A DNA stretch of 53,792 nt. Source: Oppiella nova (taxonomy: Eukaryota; Arthropoda; Arachnida; Sarcoptiformes; Oppiidae). The stretch covers positions 1 to 53,792 of the forward strand of contig CAJPVJ010000045.1 in NCBI GenBank assembly GCA_905397405.1. The letters run 5' to 3'. The position numbers were made by a program, and so were the translations under genes. The notes under the pieces are model-generated. The model was given only the letters and a program-made list of their open reading frames with translations, was not told where the DNA came from and did not search any database. Below are positions 35,666 to 42,413 of this stretch, piece after piece. Within the stretch, counting starts at the first letter, position 1. Each line of letters begins with the position of its first letter.

Positions 35666-35907
35666 GAGCATCATCAATAAAAAAATTCGAAGATTTCAAA
35701 GATGTATTGGTTTACATCGCTGTTGCAACTAATCCAGTCACAGCATATGAGCTTGAGGAAAATGTTGTTGATTTAGCAAGAGGTCAATTGAATCTTGATT
35801 TATCCGCAATGGTGAAGTCAGGTTATCTACAGCCTCAAGGTGGGAAGAACAAGCGAGCTTACACAGCTACAGATAAGACAAAACAACTATTTGGGGTGGC
35901 ACTATGA
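35662..35907 (+). CDS. Small winged-helix-like unknown protein
   Basis: 81 residues from GTG 35662, overlapping the loader stop. The pattern VTAYELEENVVDLARGQLNLDLSAMVKSGYLQPQGGKNKRAYTATDKTKQLF looks like a winged helix with recognition helix and wing (GGKNKRAYTAT). No family identified. Coupled to its neighbours by 4-base overlaps. Confidence 0.6.
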   Translation: MRASSIKKFEDFKDVLVYIAVATNPVTAYELEENVVDLARGQLNLDLSAMVKSGYLQPQGGKNKRAYTATDKTKQLFGVAL

Positions 35908-36194
35908 CAACTATAAACAACCTGACAAAACATGACTTTAAGATTGGAAATTGGGTAAAGGCAAATGACGGTCAATTTGGATTTAATGAATTATTCAGAA
36001 TTGAAGATTTCTTTGCTGATAAAGACGGGGTATTACTCGCTGTCTTAGATGATGGTGATTGCTACCCTCTAAGTTTCCTCGAGCATGCCTGTGAAGCTGA
36101 AATCAAAGCAGGTCACCGCATTGATGACACCACAGACAACGTCACAGACATTCGCAATCACGTTAGCCCGAGTACGAGAGTGGTGGATTTATGA
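35904..36194 (+). CDS. Unknown small early protein
   Basis: 96 residues, acidic centre (DGVLLAVLDDGDCYPLSFLE). No membrane segment or known motif. Overlaps both neighbours by ATGA. In this position phages often carry host-takeover or anti-defence proteins; nothing here proves that. Confidence 0.55.
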   Translation: MTTINNLTKHDFKIGNWVKANDGQFGFNELFRIEDFFADKDGVLLAVLDDGDCYPLSFLEHACEAEIKAGHRIDDTTDNVTDIRNHVSPSTRVVDL

Positions 36195-36451
36195 GTCTAA
36201 GTATCAAAGAAATTAGAGCTAACAAGCCAAATGGTACAACCCATTTCAGAACACCTCAATCTCGTAATTGTACAAATTACTATCGAGTTGAACCACTTAC
36301 TAAGGCTGTTTTGTATTGGAGCAACAAAGATGTTGGTTTTTGGATTAGAACAGATTTAACGATTGAAAAATTGGCTGATCTTGGAGCCATGCCGATTGAT
36401 TATGAGCCAATTGATTGGGTTAGTGTTTTGGAGGCAGAACGTCATGGATAA
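36191..36451 (+). CDS. Unknown small early protein
   Basis: 86 residues, MSLSIKEIRANKPNGTTHFRTPQS then NCTNYYRVEPLTKAVLYWSNKDVGFWIRTDL. Compact, beta-rich look with many aromatics. Unrecognised. Overlaps the gene before it by ATGA and the next by 8 bases. Confidence 0.55.
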   Translation: MSLSIKEIRANKPNGTTHFRTPQSRNCTNYYRVEPLTKAVLYWSNKDVGFWIRTDLTIEKLADLGAMPIDYEPIDWVSVLEAERHG

Positions 36452-36950
36452 GTTTGAGGAATGGTTTGCAAGCCAAGATTTCTACACAAACATGCTCTTT
36501 ATTCATGGTGATGGCTTGTTTGTCAAAGATGGCGATGTTTATCGGGTGTTGCCAGTTCAAATGACTTGGGAGGTGTGGCAATCCCGACAGGCTGAGGTTG
36601 ACCAACTCAACAAGGTTTTAGATGAGCGCACAAAGGAATGGTTGGAAGCCATTAAGTTAGGAACTTATTTTCAAGAAGCGGCAAAACCTTTGAAAGATGA
36701 GGTCGAGCAACTCAATAAAACATTGAGCATAAAATCTAAATTCCTTGATGATTCTGATGCTGCGAATAAATTCTTGAGTGAACAACTTGAAGATAAAAAT
36801 AAGCGGATTGCAGAGCTTGAATTAGCACTAACTCAGATTAAATCATGGGAATCACACCCGAAAAACTATGGAATTGACTTTGGATCGTGGGGGCTAAGAG
36901 ATTTTTACAGGGATTTGGCAGATAAAGCCTTGCGAGGTGAGCATGAATAG
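36444..36950 (+). CDS. Unknown coiled-coil early protein
   Basis: 168 residues from ATG 36444, which follows GGAGG at good spacing; a longer frame from 36363 has no ribosome site. Residues 50-130 form a long coiled coil (LNKVLDERTKEWLEAIKLG, EVEQLNKTLSIKSKFLDD, QLEDKNKRIAELELALTQIK). The end DFYRDLADKALRGEHE overlaps the next start. Typical of Acinetobacter phage early genes of unknown function. Confidence 0.6.
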   Translation: MDKFEEWFASQDFYTNMLFIHGDGLFVKDGDVYRVLPVQMTWEVWQSRQAEVDQLNKVLDERTKEWLEAIKLGTYFQEAAKPLKDEVEQLNKTLSIKSKFLDDSDAANKFLSEQLEDKNKRIAELELALTQIKSWESHPKNYGIDFGSWGLRDFYRDLADKALRGEHE

Positions 36951-37230
36951 ATCAGAAGCTTTGGAGATGGGATTTAAAGAATTACCTCACCCAACAATTA
37001 TGAATACTCTCGTTTATGACCTAGGCAGAAGAAGGGTCCTTAGTTTGGGATGCTTAGGTCAAGGCAATGAAGTTATTTACCTTTGCGAAAAATCAAAAGT
37101 TGGCGACCATTATGAAGACTTGGTCTGTGTCCACAATCGTGATTACGACGGTCTCATAACAAGTCAGAGATTGAAAGCATTGATCGACTGGTTTGAATCA
37201 GGCAAGGAGGGCAACAATGCAAATTCCTAA
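36943..37230 (+). CDS. Unknown small early protein
   Basis: 95 residues from ATG 36943 (ribosome site GAGGTG), overlapping the previous stop by 8 bases. LVYDLGRRRVLSLGCLGQGNEVIYLCEKS suggests a beta-sandwich. Unrecognised. The end overlaps the next gene start. Confidence 0.55.
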   Translation: MNRSEALEMGFKELPHPTIMNTLVYDLGRRRVLSLGCLGQGNEVIYLCEKSKVGDHYEDLVCVHNRDYDGLITSQRLKALIDWFESGKEGNNANS

Positions 37231-37648
37231 AGGCCTCATCATTGGCATCGATCCAGACTTAGAAAAATCGGGGGTGGCTGTCTTAGGACAGTCATTCGAG
37301 CTGAAGAATTTAACCTTTGCTGAAACTGTTGAGTTATTCCGCAGTCACCAGGATCAGATCAAAAAAGTGGTGATCGAGGCAGGGTGGATGAATAGAAAAT
37401 CAAATCTACATAGTCGTTTTGGTCAATCTAAGCATGCAGGTGAGCGAATTGCCAAGAATGTAGGTGAGAACCATGCGACAGGCAAATTACTTGTAGAAAT
37501 GGCGAAATCTTTTGGTTTAGCAGTGGTTGAAGTAAGACCAACCAAAACCAAAAAGAATTCAGAAGAATTTAATCACATCACAGGCTGGCAGGGTAGAACG
37601 AATCAAGAACAGCGTGATGCAGGTATGTTGATTTGGGGGATGAGTTAA
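37217..37648 (+). CDS. RuvC-like Holliday-junction resolvase
   Basis: 143 residues from ATG 37217 behind AAGGAGG. Motif I LIIGIDPDLEKSG, motif II KKVVIEAGW and C-terminal QEQRDAGMLIWGM supply the acidic residues of the RNase H-like fold of RuvC family nucleases. Phage versions cut branched DNA before packaging or during recombination. Upstream frame to 37193 lacks a ribosome site. Confidence 0.75.
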   Translation: MQIPKGLIIGIDPDLEKSGVAVLGQSFELKNLTFAETVELFRSHQDQIKKVVIEAGWMNRKSNLHSRFGQSKHAGERIAKNVGENHATGKLLVEMAKSFGLAVVEVRPTKTKKNSEEFNHITGWQGRTNQEQRDAGMLIWGMS

Positions 37649-37791
37649 TGCAATGGATCTTAGCTTTCTTCCTATTTATTTTCATGATGGGCGTAAAAAT
37701 TGATGATGGTGCAGTACTGGATTGGTTTTTCTTTATCGTTGTAGTGGGCATGTTTTTAGCAGCAATAGTGGCAGTACGAGTATTAGGTTAA
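37648..37791 (+). CDS. 47-aa two-helix membrane micro-protein
   Basis: The ATG overlaps the resolvase stop (TAATG). The peptide starts MQWILAFFLFIFMMGV, has a short polar hairpin DDGAVLDW, and then FFFIVVVGMFLAAIVAVRVLG. Two hydrophobic helices with a short loop: a holin-like or superinfection-type look, but it lies in the early operon, far from the expected lysis genes. Coupled start supports expression. Family unknown. Confidence 0.6.
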   Translation: MQWILAFFLFIFMMGVKIDDGAVLDWFFFIVVVGMFLAAIVAVRVLG

Positions 37792-37800
37792 GGGGCAATT

Positions 37801-38355
37801 ATGAACGCAGTAGCAGAGAAGTTTGAACAATTCGAGTGGTTGACTCATGGCATCACTGCTAAGTCACCGCAATTCAATGATGAGACAAAAGGCACAGGAG
37901 AGAAACCTTTGGACTATCAAGATCGCTTGGGTGCTATTGCGAGCATGGAAACCCAGTTGGAGAAGTCAGTAACATCTCTAATCATCTATGGTGAAAATGC
38001 CAAGAGTGACTATGAGTTTATCCGTAATCATCTGGCTAAAATTATGATGAATGGAGCTTATGAAGATAAACGTCGTGAGCCTGAGCATATTGCGATTTAT
38101 CATTTGTCTTGCTTGGTTGCGGGTATGGTCATAGCATTTGCAATGGATCCTGAACATGAGAGTAATTTTACAGCCAAGGGTAGATTGCATTTAGCTGCTG
38201 GTGTTAAGTCTTATCAGATGACGCTGAAAGCTTATGATTCAACATGGAAGCGTTACGAAAATATGATGATTATAGCTTTAGAAACTTCCATCAAATGTGC
38301 TGCGGAAGCGGTTGAAAAGTACAGAAAAAATACTTACAAAGAATATAAAGTGTAA
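37801..38355 (+). CDS. Unknown early protein at the operon end
   Basis: 184 residues. The N-terminus is MNAVAEKFEQFEWLTHGI; a central block CLVAGMVIAFAMDPEHESNFTAKGRLHLAAGVKSY is helical and conserved-looking, and a helical tail ends EKYRKNTYKEYKV. It sits last before a terminator and the cargo region. Antitermination (Q-like) proteins commonly sit in this position, but no zinc finger or HTH is visible, so this is only positional. Confidence 0.6.
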   Translation: MNAVAEKFEQFEWLTHGITAKSPQFNDETKGTGEKPLDYQDRLGAIASMETQLEKSVTSLIIYGENAKSDYEFIRNHLAKIMMNGAYEDKRREPEHIAIYHLSCLVAGMVIAFAMDPEHESNFTAKGRLHLAAGVKSYQMTLKAYDSTWKRYENMMIIALETSIKCAAEAVEKYRKNTYKEYKV

Positions 38356-38392
38356 GGCTAGTAAAATTTTCCTGACTAAGGTATAGTTTTTA

Positions 38393-38457
38393 TATACTGG
38401 TCGTATTACGGTTCATCCGAGACCAAAAACTTTAAAACCTCGTATTTGCGGGGTTTT
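38393..38457 (+). ncRNA. Possible short structured RNA or operon-end terminator
   Basis: TATACT (38393-38398) with a CTGACT-like -35 (15-base spacing) precedes a small stem TGGTC/GACCA (38398-38425) and a strong hairpin (38434-38457) AAAACCTCG/CGGGGTTTT ending in six Ts. If the promoter is real, an RNA of about 55-60 bases results. The hairpin in any case terminates the early operon. Confidence 0.4.
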
Positions 38458-38459
38458 TT
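38434..38459 (+). terminator. Terminator of the early operon
   Basis: A 9-base stem with one G-U pair, 6-base loop and a T-run, 79 bases after the last early gene. Confidence 0.8.
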
Positions 38460-38485
38460 AATTTAAATAAGTTTACGGACAAAGC

Positions 38486-39301
38486 ATGAGTAAGCCTAAA
38501 AGACACCATTATGTACATGCTTCTTATCAAAAAAGATTTCTTGCTACAGAAAATGAACTTTATGTTTTGTCTAATGAATATAATAAAAATTTAACATTAA
38601 AAACACCATCTCAAATATGTTATGAAATGCACCTTCACACATTGGATCTAAATGATACAAAATTTTTGGAAATTGAAACGTTTTACAGTTCAGTGGAAGG
38701 TGAAATTGCGAAATTATTAAATGTTATTGATGATGGTGAAAAAGAAAATAAATCATTTTGGTTTGAGGCTTTAAAAATACAAGATATTCAAGTAACCTTG
38801 AAGTTCTTTATTGCTATTATGTTTTGGAGAAATCCTTGTCAAACTGAATTAGCTATAAAACTCTCAGAGAAGTTGCTTGAGCTTTATGATGCTGCTGACA
38901 ATGAGGCGAGAAAAATAATTTCAGATAGAAAAACTATAAAATTCATTCAGAAGCAACGACATAAACATGATTTTATTAAAATAATTCAATTTTTACTGTT
39001 ACCTTTAATTACTTTTAAAATTTGGGATGAAAATGCATCGATAAGTTCTGCAAGTATTGAAGATCAAGGCTTTATAGTTACTTGTGATAATCCAGTGGTT
39101 TTTCAATCTAATGTTGAGAATTTATTTAATTTTAAAGATTTTTATATCCCTCTTGATCAATGCAGGATTTTAACTAGCGCAAATAATCAAGAATCTTTTG
39201 TCAAGGTTGTGGATCTCAATTTAAAAACAGCCAAGAATTCAAAAAAGTATATTATGGGCGCTTCACTAGACATGATGAACTATATAAAAAATAAGATTTA
39301 A
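38486..39301 (+). CDS. DUF4238-family cargo protein
   Basis: 271 residues, starting MSKPKRHHYVHASYQKRFL, the RHHYVPxxYLKxF signature of DUF4238. Later FIVTCDNPVVFQS is the second family motif, with the D-N-P. Coding sequence is visibly more AT-rich than the neighbours and lies alone between a terminator and a tRNA gene, so it looks like a separately expressed lysogenic (moron) gene. DUF4238 proteins are scattered on mobile elements; some are suspected in phage defence, not proven. Confidence 0.75.
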   Translation: MSKPKRHHYVHASYQKRFLATENELYVLSNEYNKNLTLKTPSQICYEMHLHTLDLNDTKFLEIETFYSSVEGEIAKLLNVIDDGEKENKSFWFEALKIQDIQVTLKFFIAIMFWRNPCQTELAIKLSEKLLELYDAADNEARKIISDRKTIKFIQKQRHKHDFIKIIQFLLLPLITFKIWDENASISSASIEDQGFIVTCDNPVVFQSNVENLFNFKDFYIPLDQCRILTSANNQESFVKVVDLNLKTAKNSKKYIMGASLDMMNYIKNKI

Positions 39302-39370
39302 CATTTTAGTAATTACCACGTTTTGCTCATTTAAAATTAAATAATCAAATCACCTTCACGCGGTTTTTTT

Positions 39371-39447
39371 GCGCCATTAGCTCAACTGGATAGAGCATGG
39401 GTTTTCTATACCAATGGTTGTAGGTTCGAGCCCTACATGGCGTGCCA
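39371..39447 (+). tRNA. Phage-borne tRNA-Arg (anticodon UCU)
   Basis: 77-base cloverleaf: acceptor GCGCCAT/ATGGCGT with a G-U first pair, D arm GCTC/GAGC, anticodon arm TGGGT-TTTCTAT-ACCAA (one mismatch) giving anticodon TCT, variable loop of 5, T arm GTAGG-TTCGAGC-CCTAC, encoded CCA. It reads AGA codons. Preceded by an 8-T run. The host tRNA-Arg at 32896 is a different isoacceptor. Confidence 0.8.
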
Positions 39448-39464
39448 TATTTCAGGAGAACAAC

Positions 39465-39566
39465 ATGCTCCGAATCAAACAAATCTTCTGCCATCACGCA
39501 TGGGAATATTCAGATTTCTTTACAGTGAGAGAGTGTCGGAAGTGTGGGAAGGTGAAACCAATCTGA
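39465..39566 (+). CDS. 33-aa zinc-knuckle-like micro-protein
   Basis: ATG 39465 lies 8 bases after AGGAGAA. The peptide starts MLRIKQIFCHHAWEYSDFFT and ends CRKCGKVKPI: an FCxH ... CxxC pattern able to bind one zinc. The frame starts right after the tRNA. A similar FCxH ... CRKC arrangement appears in the gene at 40470. Too short for family assignment. Confidence 0.5.
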   Translation: MLRIKQIFCHHAWEYSDFFTVRECRKCGKVKPI

Positions 39567-39667
39567 AATTAAGATGTGCATATAATACAAATAGTTATGG
39601 TCTTTCGCTAAATCAGATAGTGTGAAAATTGTGCTATACTGATTCATTACATACAGAGTCGCATGAC

Positions 39668-40102
39668 ATGATTAAACCTTTTTTTGTATATCTGATGAAC
39701 GCTTTGTTTTTTAAACGCAAGCGAGCATTAATTTTTTGTATTGCCTTTATGTTTATATCGCTTTGGATTGAGTTATATTTAAATGTAAATAATTTTTTTA
39801 GTTCGTCTGGCACTTTATTTACAATTGCAGGATTGTTTCTAAGCATAAAACTAACCGCTATATTTCATCTAAAGCAAAACAAGGATGGAAAAGAAGTTCC
39901 TTTAAATCTGGATAGTAAGCATATATTGGTAACTGGTGGGGCTGGAGTGTTTGCATCAAATGTACCCACTAAAGACAAGAAAAAAAAAGTAGAAGATGTT
40001 GAAAGCGACGAAATATACGGCATTTTTCTAATGATTTTTGGTACTGTTTTATGGGGTTATGGGTCGTATTTCTCCATATGGTTACGTGCTTTTTTAGCTT
40101 AA
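39668..40102 (+). CDS. Unknown two-helix membrane protein
   Basis: 144 residues from ATG 39668. A TATACT box just upstream (39634-39639) makes a start earlier than this unlikely. Hydrophobic segments: ALIFCIAFMFISLWIELYL with LFTIAGLFLSIKLTAIFHL, and IYGIFLMIFGTVLWGYGSYFSIWL near the C-terminus, giving two or three helices around a soluble Lys-rich loop. AT-rich. No family recognised. It has its own terminator, so it is a separately transcribed cargo candidate. Confidence 0.6.
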   Translation: MIKPFFVYLMNALFFKRKRALIFCIAFMFISLWIELYLNVNNFFSSSGTLFTIAGLFLSIKLTAIFHLKQNKDGKEVPLNLDSKHILVTGGAGVFASNVPTKDKKKKVEDVESDEIYGIFLMIFGTVLWGYGSYFSIWLRAFLA

Positions 40103-40131
40103 GAAACTGTCAATAATTAAATATATTAATG

Positions 40132-40151
40132 CCCCTCCCAAGGGGTTTTTT
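40132..40151 (+). terminator. Terminator after the membrane cargo gene
   Basis: CCCCT/AGGGG stem, 4-base loop and a 6-T run, 30 bases after the stop. Confidence 0.75.
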
Positions 40152-40171
40152 AATGCCTAGAGGAAAGTGGG

Positions 40172-40468
40172 ATGAACTTCTTTGAAATGATTTATCACTC
40201 TGGACCTGAAGAATTTGAGTGTGATTTCTATAAAAACAACTCTAATAGATCTCGCAGACATTTCATCAACCAAAGGCTTAAAGATGCAAAGCAAGATTTA
40301 GCCAATTACAAACATGAAGAAGAAACAAATGAATTCCTTTTAAGTATTTATCAAGAACAGATTGATGCACTTAATCAAATGAAAGATGAATTCATTAAAA
40401 ATGGTAAGGCAAGATTTAATTGCTATGTATCGCTTTGTGTTGGTGAAAGAACTTTAAAGGATGTGTGA
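40172..40468 (+). CDS. Unknown small protein
   Basis: 98 residues, helical and charged (RRHFINQRLKDAKQDLANYKHEEETNEFLLSIYQEQIDALNQ is a coiled coil). Ribosome site AGAGGAAAG. Unknown. First of a run of very small genes before the packaging cluster. Confidence 0.55.
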   Translation: MNFFEMIYHSGPEEFECDFYKNNSNRSRRHFINQRLKDAKQDLANYKHEEETNEFLLSIYQEQIDALNQMKDEFIKNGKARFNCYVSLCVGERTLKDV

Positions 40469-40469
40469 A

Positions 40470-40676
40470 ATGAAATCTTTATTAATCACACTATGGTGCA
40501 TGGTTCGTAAGCATTTTGGTTTTTGCACACATCCAGTTCATGCAGAATTATCAGTAATGATAAAGGGTATAGAAATCAGAAGATGCCGTAAATGCCAAGT
40601 ATGCATTCAGCAACATTCTAAATACTGGGTACAGTCGGAGCGCTTATGGACAAAACCGAAGCACAAAAGAATCTAA
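40470..40676 (+). CDS. Unknown small zinc-knuckle-like protein
   Basis: 68 residues from ATG 40470 (AAAGGA upstream; ATG 40461 is an alternative overlapping the previous stop). MKSLLITLWCMVRKHFGFCTHPVHAEL then EIRRCRKCQVCIQQHSKYW: FCxH plus CxxCxxC, likely a zinc-binding fold. Basic C-terminus ERLWTKPKHKRI. Confidence 0.55.
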   Translation: MKSLLITLWCMVRKHFGFCTHPVHAELSVMIKGIEIRRCRKCQVCIQQHSKYWVQSERLWTKPKHKRI

Positions 40677-40816
40677 AACTACTCGAAGAAGACAAAGCGC
40701 GCTTACTCTCGCTTAATCATCTCAATTCCAATTGGGCGTTTAAGAATCAGTGCGAGTTGAGAGTGAAGCAGATTAATGGGTTTATTAGGAATTTAGAAGA
40801 AAGCATAAGACGATAA
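40646..40816 (+). CDS. 56-aa coiled-coil micro-protein
   Basis: ATG 40646 follows CGGAGC and overlaps the end of the previous gene by 31 bases. Peptide MDKTEAQKNLKLLEEDKARL then a second helix ending FIRNLEESIRR: a short helical hairpin. Coupling and ribosome site support it; family unknown. Confidence 0.5.
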   Translation: MDKTEAQKNLKLLEEDKARLLSLNHLNSNWAFKNQCELRVKQINGFIRNLEESIRR

Positions 40817-40882
40817 TCCATTTTTAGTTTTTATTGGATGGTGATAGTATTAATTTAATTAAAATTATTAGGTTACTTCACT

Positions 40883-41245
40883 ATGCCATCTGTCACCGTT
40901 AAAAATGGAAAGGTTCAAAACCCAGTTGCATCAAAAATACTATTGAGTGGACAAGAAACAGTTGAGATCAAATTAGAGCAATTGACTGTTGTAACAGCAA
41001 AGCAACTCTTCTGCGTGGTTACTCTTGGGAAACATTACTTTAATAATCAGGAAAAGTATGGTAATCCAGTACAATTTATTGATTATCTTTCAAAAAACTT
41101 TAAACAAGTTGATATAGATACACAAAAAGGAATCATGCTGGGAAGTGAGATTCATACTAGATTTTTAAATAAATTAAAAAAACATATAGACGCCTTAATA
41201 ACAGTTGATTGGCATACAAAACATGGAAAGCTTAAAGGTCTTTAA
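40883..41245 (+). CDS. Unknown protein
   Basis: 120 residues, MPSVTVKNGKVQNPVASKILLSGQETVEIKLEQLTVVTAKQLFC then KLKKHIDALITVDWHTKHGKLKGL. No known motif. Has its own terminator at 41252-41274, so probably independent of the next genes. Confidence 0.55.
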   Translation: MPSVTVKNGKVQNPVASKILLSGQETVEIKLEQLTVVTAKQLFCVVTLGKHYFNNQEKYGNPVQFIDYLSKNFKQVDIDTQKGIMLGSEIHTRFLNKLKKHIDALITVDWHTKHGKLKGL

Positions 41246-41251
41246 AATAAC

Positions 41252-41274
41252 AGCCCTCTTGATGAGGGCTTTTT
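41252..41274 (+). terminator. Terminator
   Basis: AGCCCTC/GAGGGCT stem, 5-base loop and four Ts. Confidence 0.75.
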
Positions 41275-41288
41275 AATGAGTGATTGAT

Positions 41289-41450
41289 ATGACATGCCAA
41301 GGCTGTGAACAACGACGAGAATGGTTGAGGAAACAAAGTGAACGAGCAAAAGAACGAATGCGGAAAGTCCTGCGAGGTCTTGGTGTTATTGATCCAGCAG
41401 AACAACAAACTAATCGAACAGAACAATCAACTCATTCAGATCAACAATGA
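41289..41450 (+). CDS. 53-aa protein with CxxC, overlapped by the next gene
   Basis: MTCQGCEQRREWLRKQSERAK then a basic stretch and a Gln/Thr/Ser-rich end. The CxxC followed by a basic helix is common in small phage proteins. It overlaps the next frame for over 110 bases in a different phase, so one sequence seems to encode two proteins. Confidence 0.5.
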   Translation: MTCQGCEQRREWLRKQSERAKERMRKVLRGLGVIDPAEQQTNRTEQSTHSDQQ

Positions 41451-41532
41451 ACAGGCAGCACAGATTAATCACTTGCTTGAGCATTTGGATTTGGAAGGTG
41501 AGAGTGAGAGTTCAGGGTATTTGGATGGGTGA
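41338..41532 (+). CDS. 64-aa Asn/Gln-rich coiled-coil protein, nested start
   Basis: GTG 41338 with GAGGAAAC upstream starts inside the preceding gene. The repeats NNKLIEQNNQLIQINNEQ form a coiled coil. End EGESESSGYLDG. Either this or the preceding frame could be the only real gene; both have plausible starts. Confidence 0.45.
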   Translation: MNEQKNECGKSCEVLVLLIQQNNKLIEQNNQLIQINNEQAAQINHLLEHLDLEGESESSGYLDG

Positions 41533-41535
41533 GAT

Positions 41536-41700
41536 ATGAATAATGAAGAATTATTAGAAGCGCTTGAATCAGTTGCTAATTTCATGCGTGGTATGGGATT
41601 AGATCCACGAATTCCACATGACACTAAAGAAGCATTGAGAGTACGTGCTTCTGATATTGATGATTTGGTTGGTAAGTATTTGGAGAATGACAATGCCTAG
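41536..41700 (+). CDS. 54-aa acidic micro-protein
   Basis: MNNEELLEALESVANFMRGMG then DTKEALRVRASDIDDLVGKYLENDNA. It starts 4 bases after the previous stop and overlaps the next ATG by 8 bases. Reads as a helical, acidic protein; unknown. Confidence 0.55.
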   Translation: MNNEELLEALESVANFMRGMGLDPRIPHDTKEALRVRASDIDDLVGKYLENDNA

Positions 41701-41974
41701 AGTTGTATCTGTAATCCCTGTGCCTAATACAAGCGGACGCAAAAATTCTATTCAAGTAGCCAATGGTACAAAGGTTCTTCTTGATGATGGTAGTTATCTA
41801 GAGAACATTCAAAAGATTACGCTGGTTGCTGAAGTTGATGAGCCTTGGCGAGCAATCATTGAATTAACACCAAAGAATCAAGAGCAGATTGATGCAATCT
41901 TATCTGATCTGAAAGTTGTTGAGCCTAAGCCAATTGTTTATGTGGAAAGTGATGATGAGCAGACCATGCCGTGA
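41693..41974 (+). CDS. Unknown small protein before the HNH gene
   Basis: 93 residues from ATG 41693 (GGAG upstream), MPRVVSVIPVPNTSGRKNSIQVANGTKVLLDDGSYLENI. Beta-rich first half, acidic end. The frame upstream of 41693 lies within the previous gene. The end overlaps the HNH start by about 20 bases. Confidence 0.55.
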   Translation: MPRVVSVIPVPNTSGRKNSIQVANGTKVLLDDGSYLENIQKITLVAEVDEPWRAIIELTPKNQEQIDAILSDLKVVEPKPIVYVESDDEQTMP

Positions 41975-42299
41975 ATGGGGTTGCCCAAAGCTTGTTAAGT
42001 CACGCAGTCAGAAAGGTTATTGTGATGAGCACGCATCTAAACGTAGCAATTGGAACAAGCGTCCAGAGCGAACAGGATCAACCACAGAGCGTGGCTATGG
42101 ACATGCTTGGCGTAAACTGCGTGATGTTGTATTGAAGCGCGATAACTTTCTATGTGTGCAGTGTGGAAAGGATGGACGTTTGGCTGAGGCTACTGATGTC
42201 GATCACATATTGAATAAGGCCAAAGGTGGTACAGATTCAATTGATAACCTTCAATCGCTGTGTGATTCATGCCATAAAATCAAAACTGCAAATGAATGA
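41955..42299 (+). CDS. HNH endonuclease, packaging-associated
   Basis: About 114 residues from ATG 41955 (MSRPCREWGC; ATG 41952 is equally possible). Zinc Cys pairs CREWGC / GYCDEH and VQCGKDG, then the nuclease core DVDHILNKAKGGTDSIDNLQSLCDSCHKIKT. HNH proteins next to terminase genes are needed for cos cleavage in HK97-like phages. Position fits exactly. Confidence 0.85.
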   Translation: MSRPCREWGCPKLVKSRSQKGYCDEHASKRSNWNKRPERTGSTTERGYGHAWRKLRDVVLKRDNFLCVQCGKDGRLAEATDVDHILNKAKGGTDSIDNLQSLCDSCHKIKTANE

Positions 42300-42304
42300 T
42301 ATCA

Positions 42305-42410
42305 ATTCTCAAATAAGGGAGGGGGGAGGTAAAAAGTTCAAAGCTTTTGCCGAAATGACCGCCCCCTTAACCATTTTTTTACGCGTGCGAAATTAAAAAT
42401 TGAGGGTCTT
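42305..42410 (+). other. Putative cos region
   Basis: Between the HNH and small terminase genes lies a non-coding stretch with a G-run block (GGGAGGGGGGAGG), then AAGCTTTTGCCGAAATGACCGCCCCCTTAACC and an ACGCGTGCG block. HK97-like cos phages carry such a G-rich/C-rich arrangement here. Cut position not determined. Confidence 0.45.
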
Positions 42411-42413
42411 GAC

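Noticed and set aside
37648-37791. Reading the two-helix micro-protein as the phage holin
   Set aside because: It lies in the early operon beside the resolvase with no endolysin nearby; lysis genes are expected to the right of the window.
39437-39625. 62-aa frame starting in the tRNA-Arg(UCU) 3' end
   Set aside because: It begins within the tRNA and has no ribosome site; the 33-aa frame at 39465 has one and a zinc-knuckle pattern.
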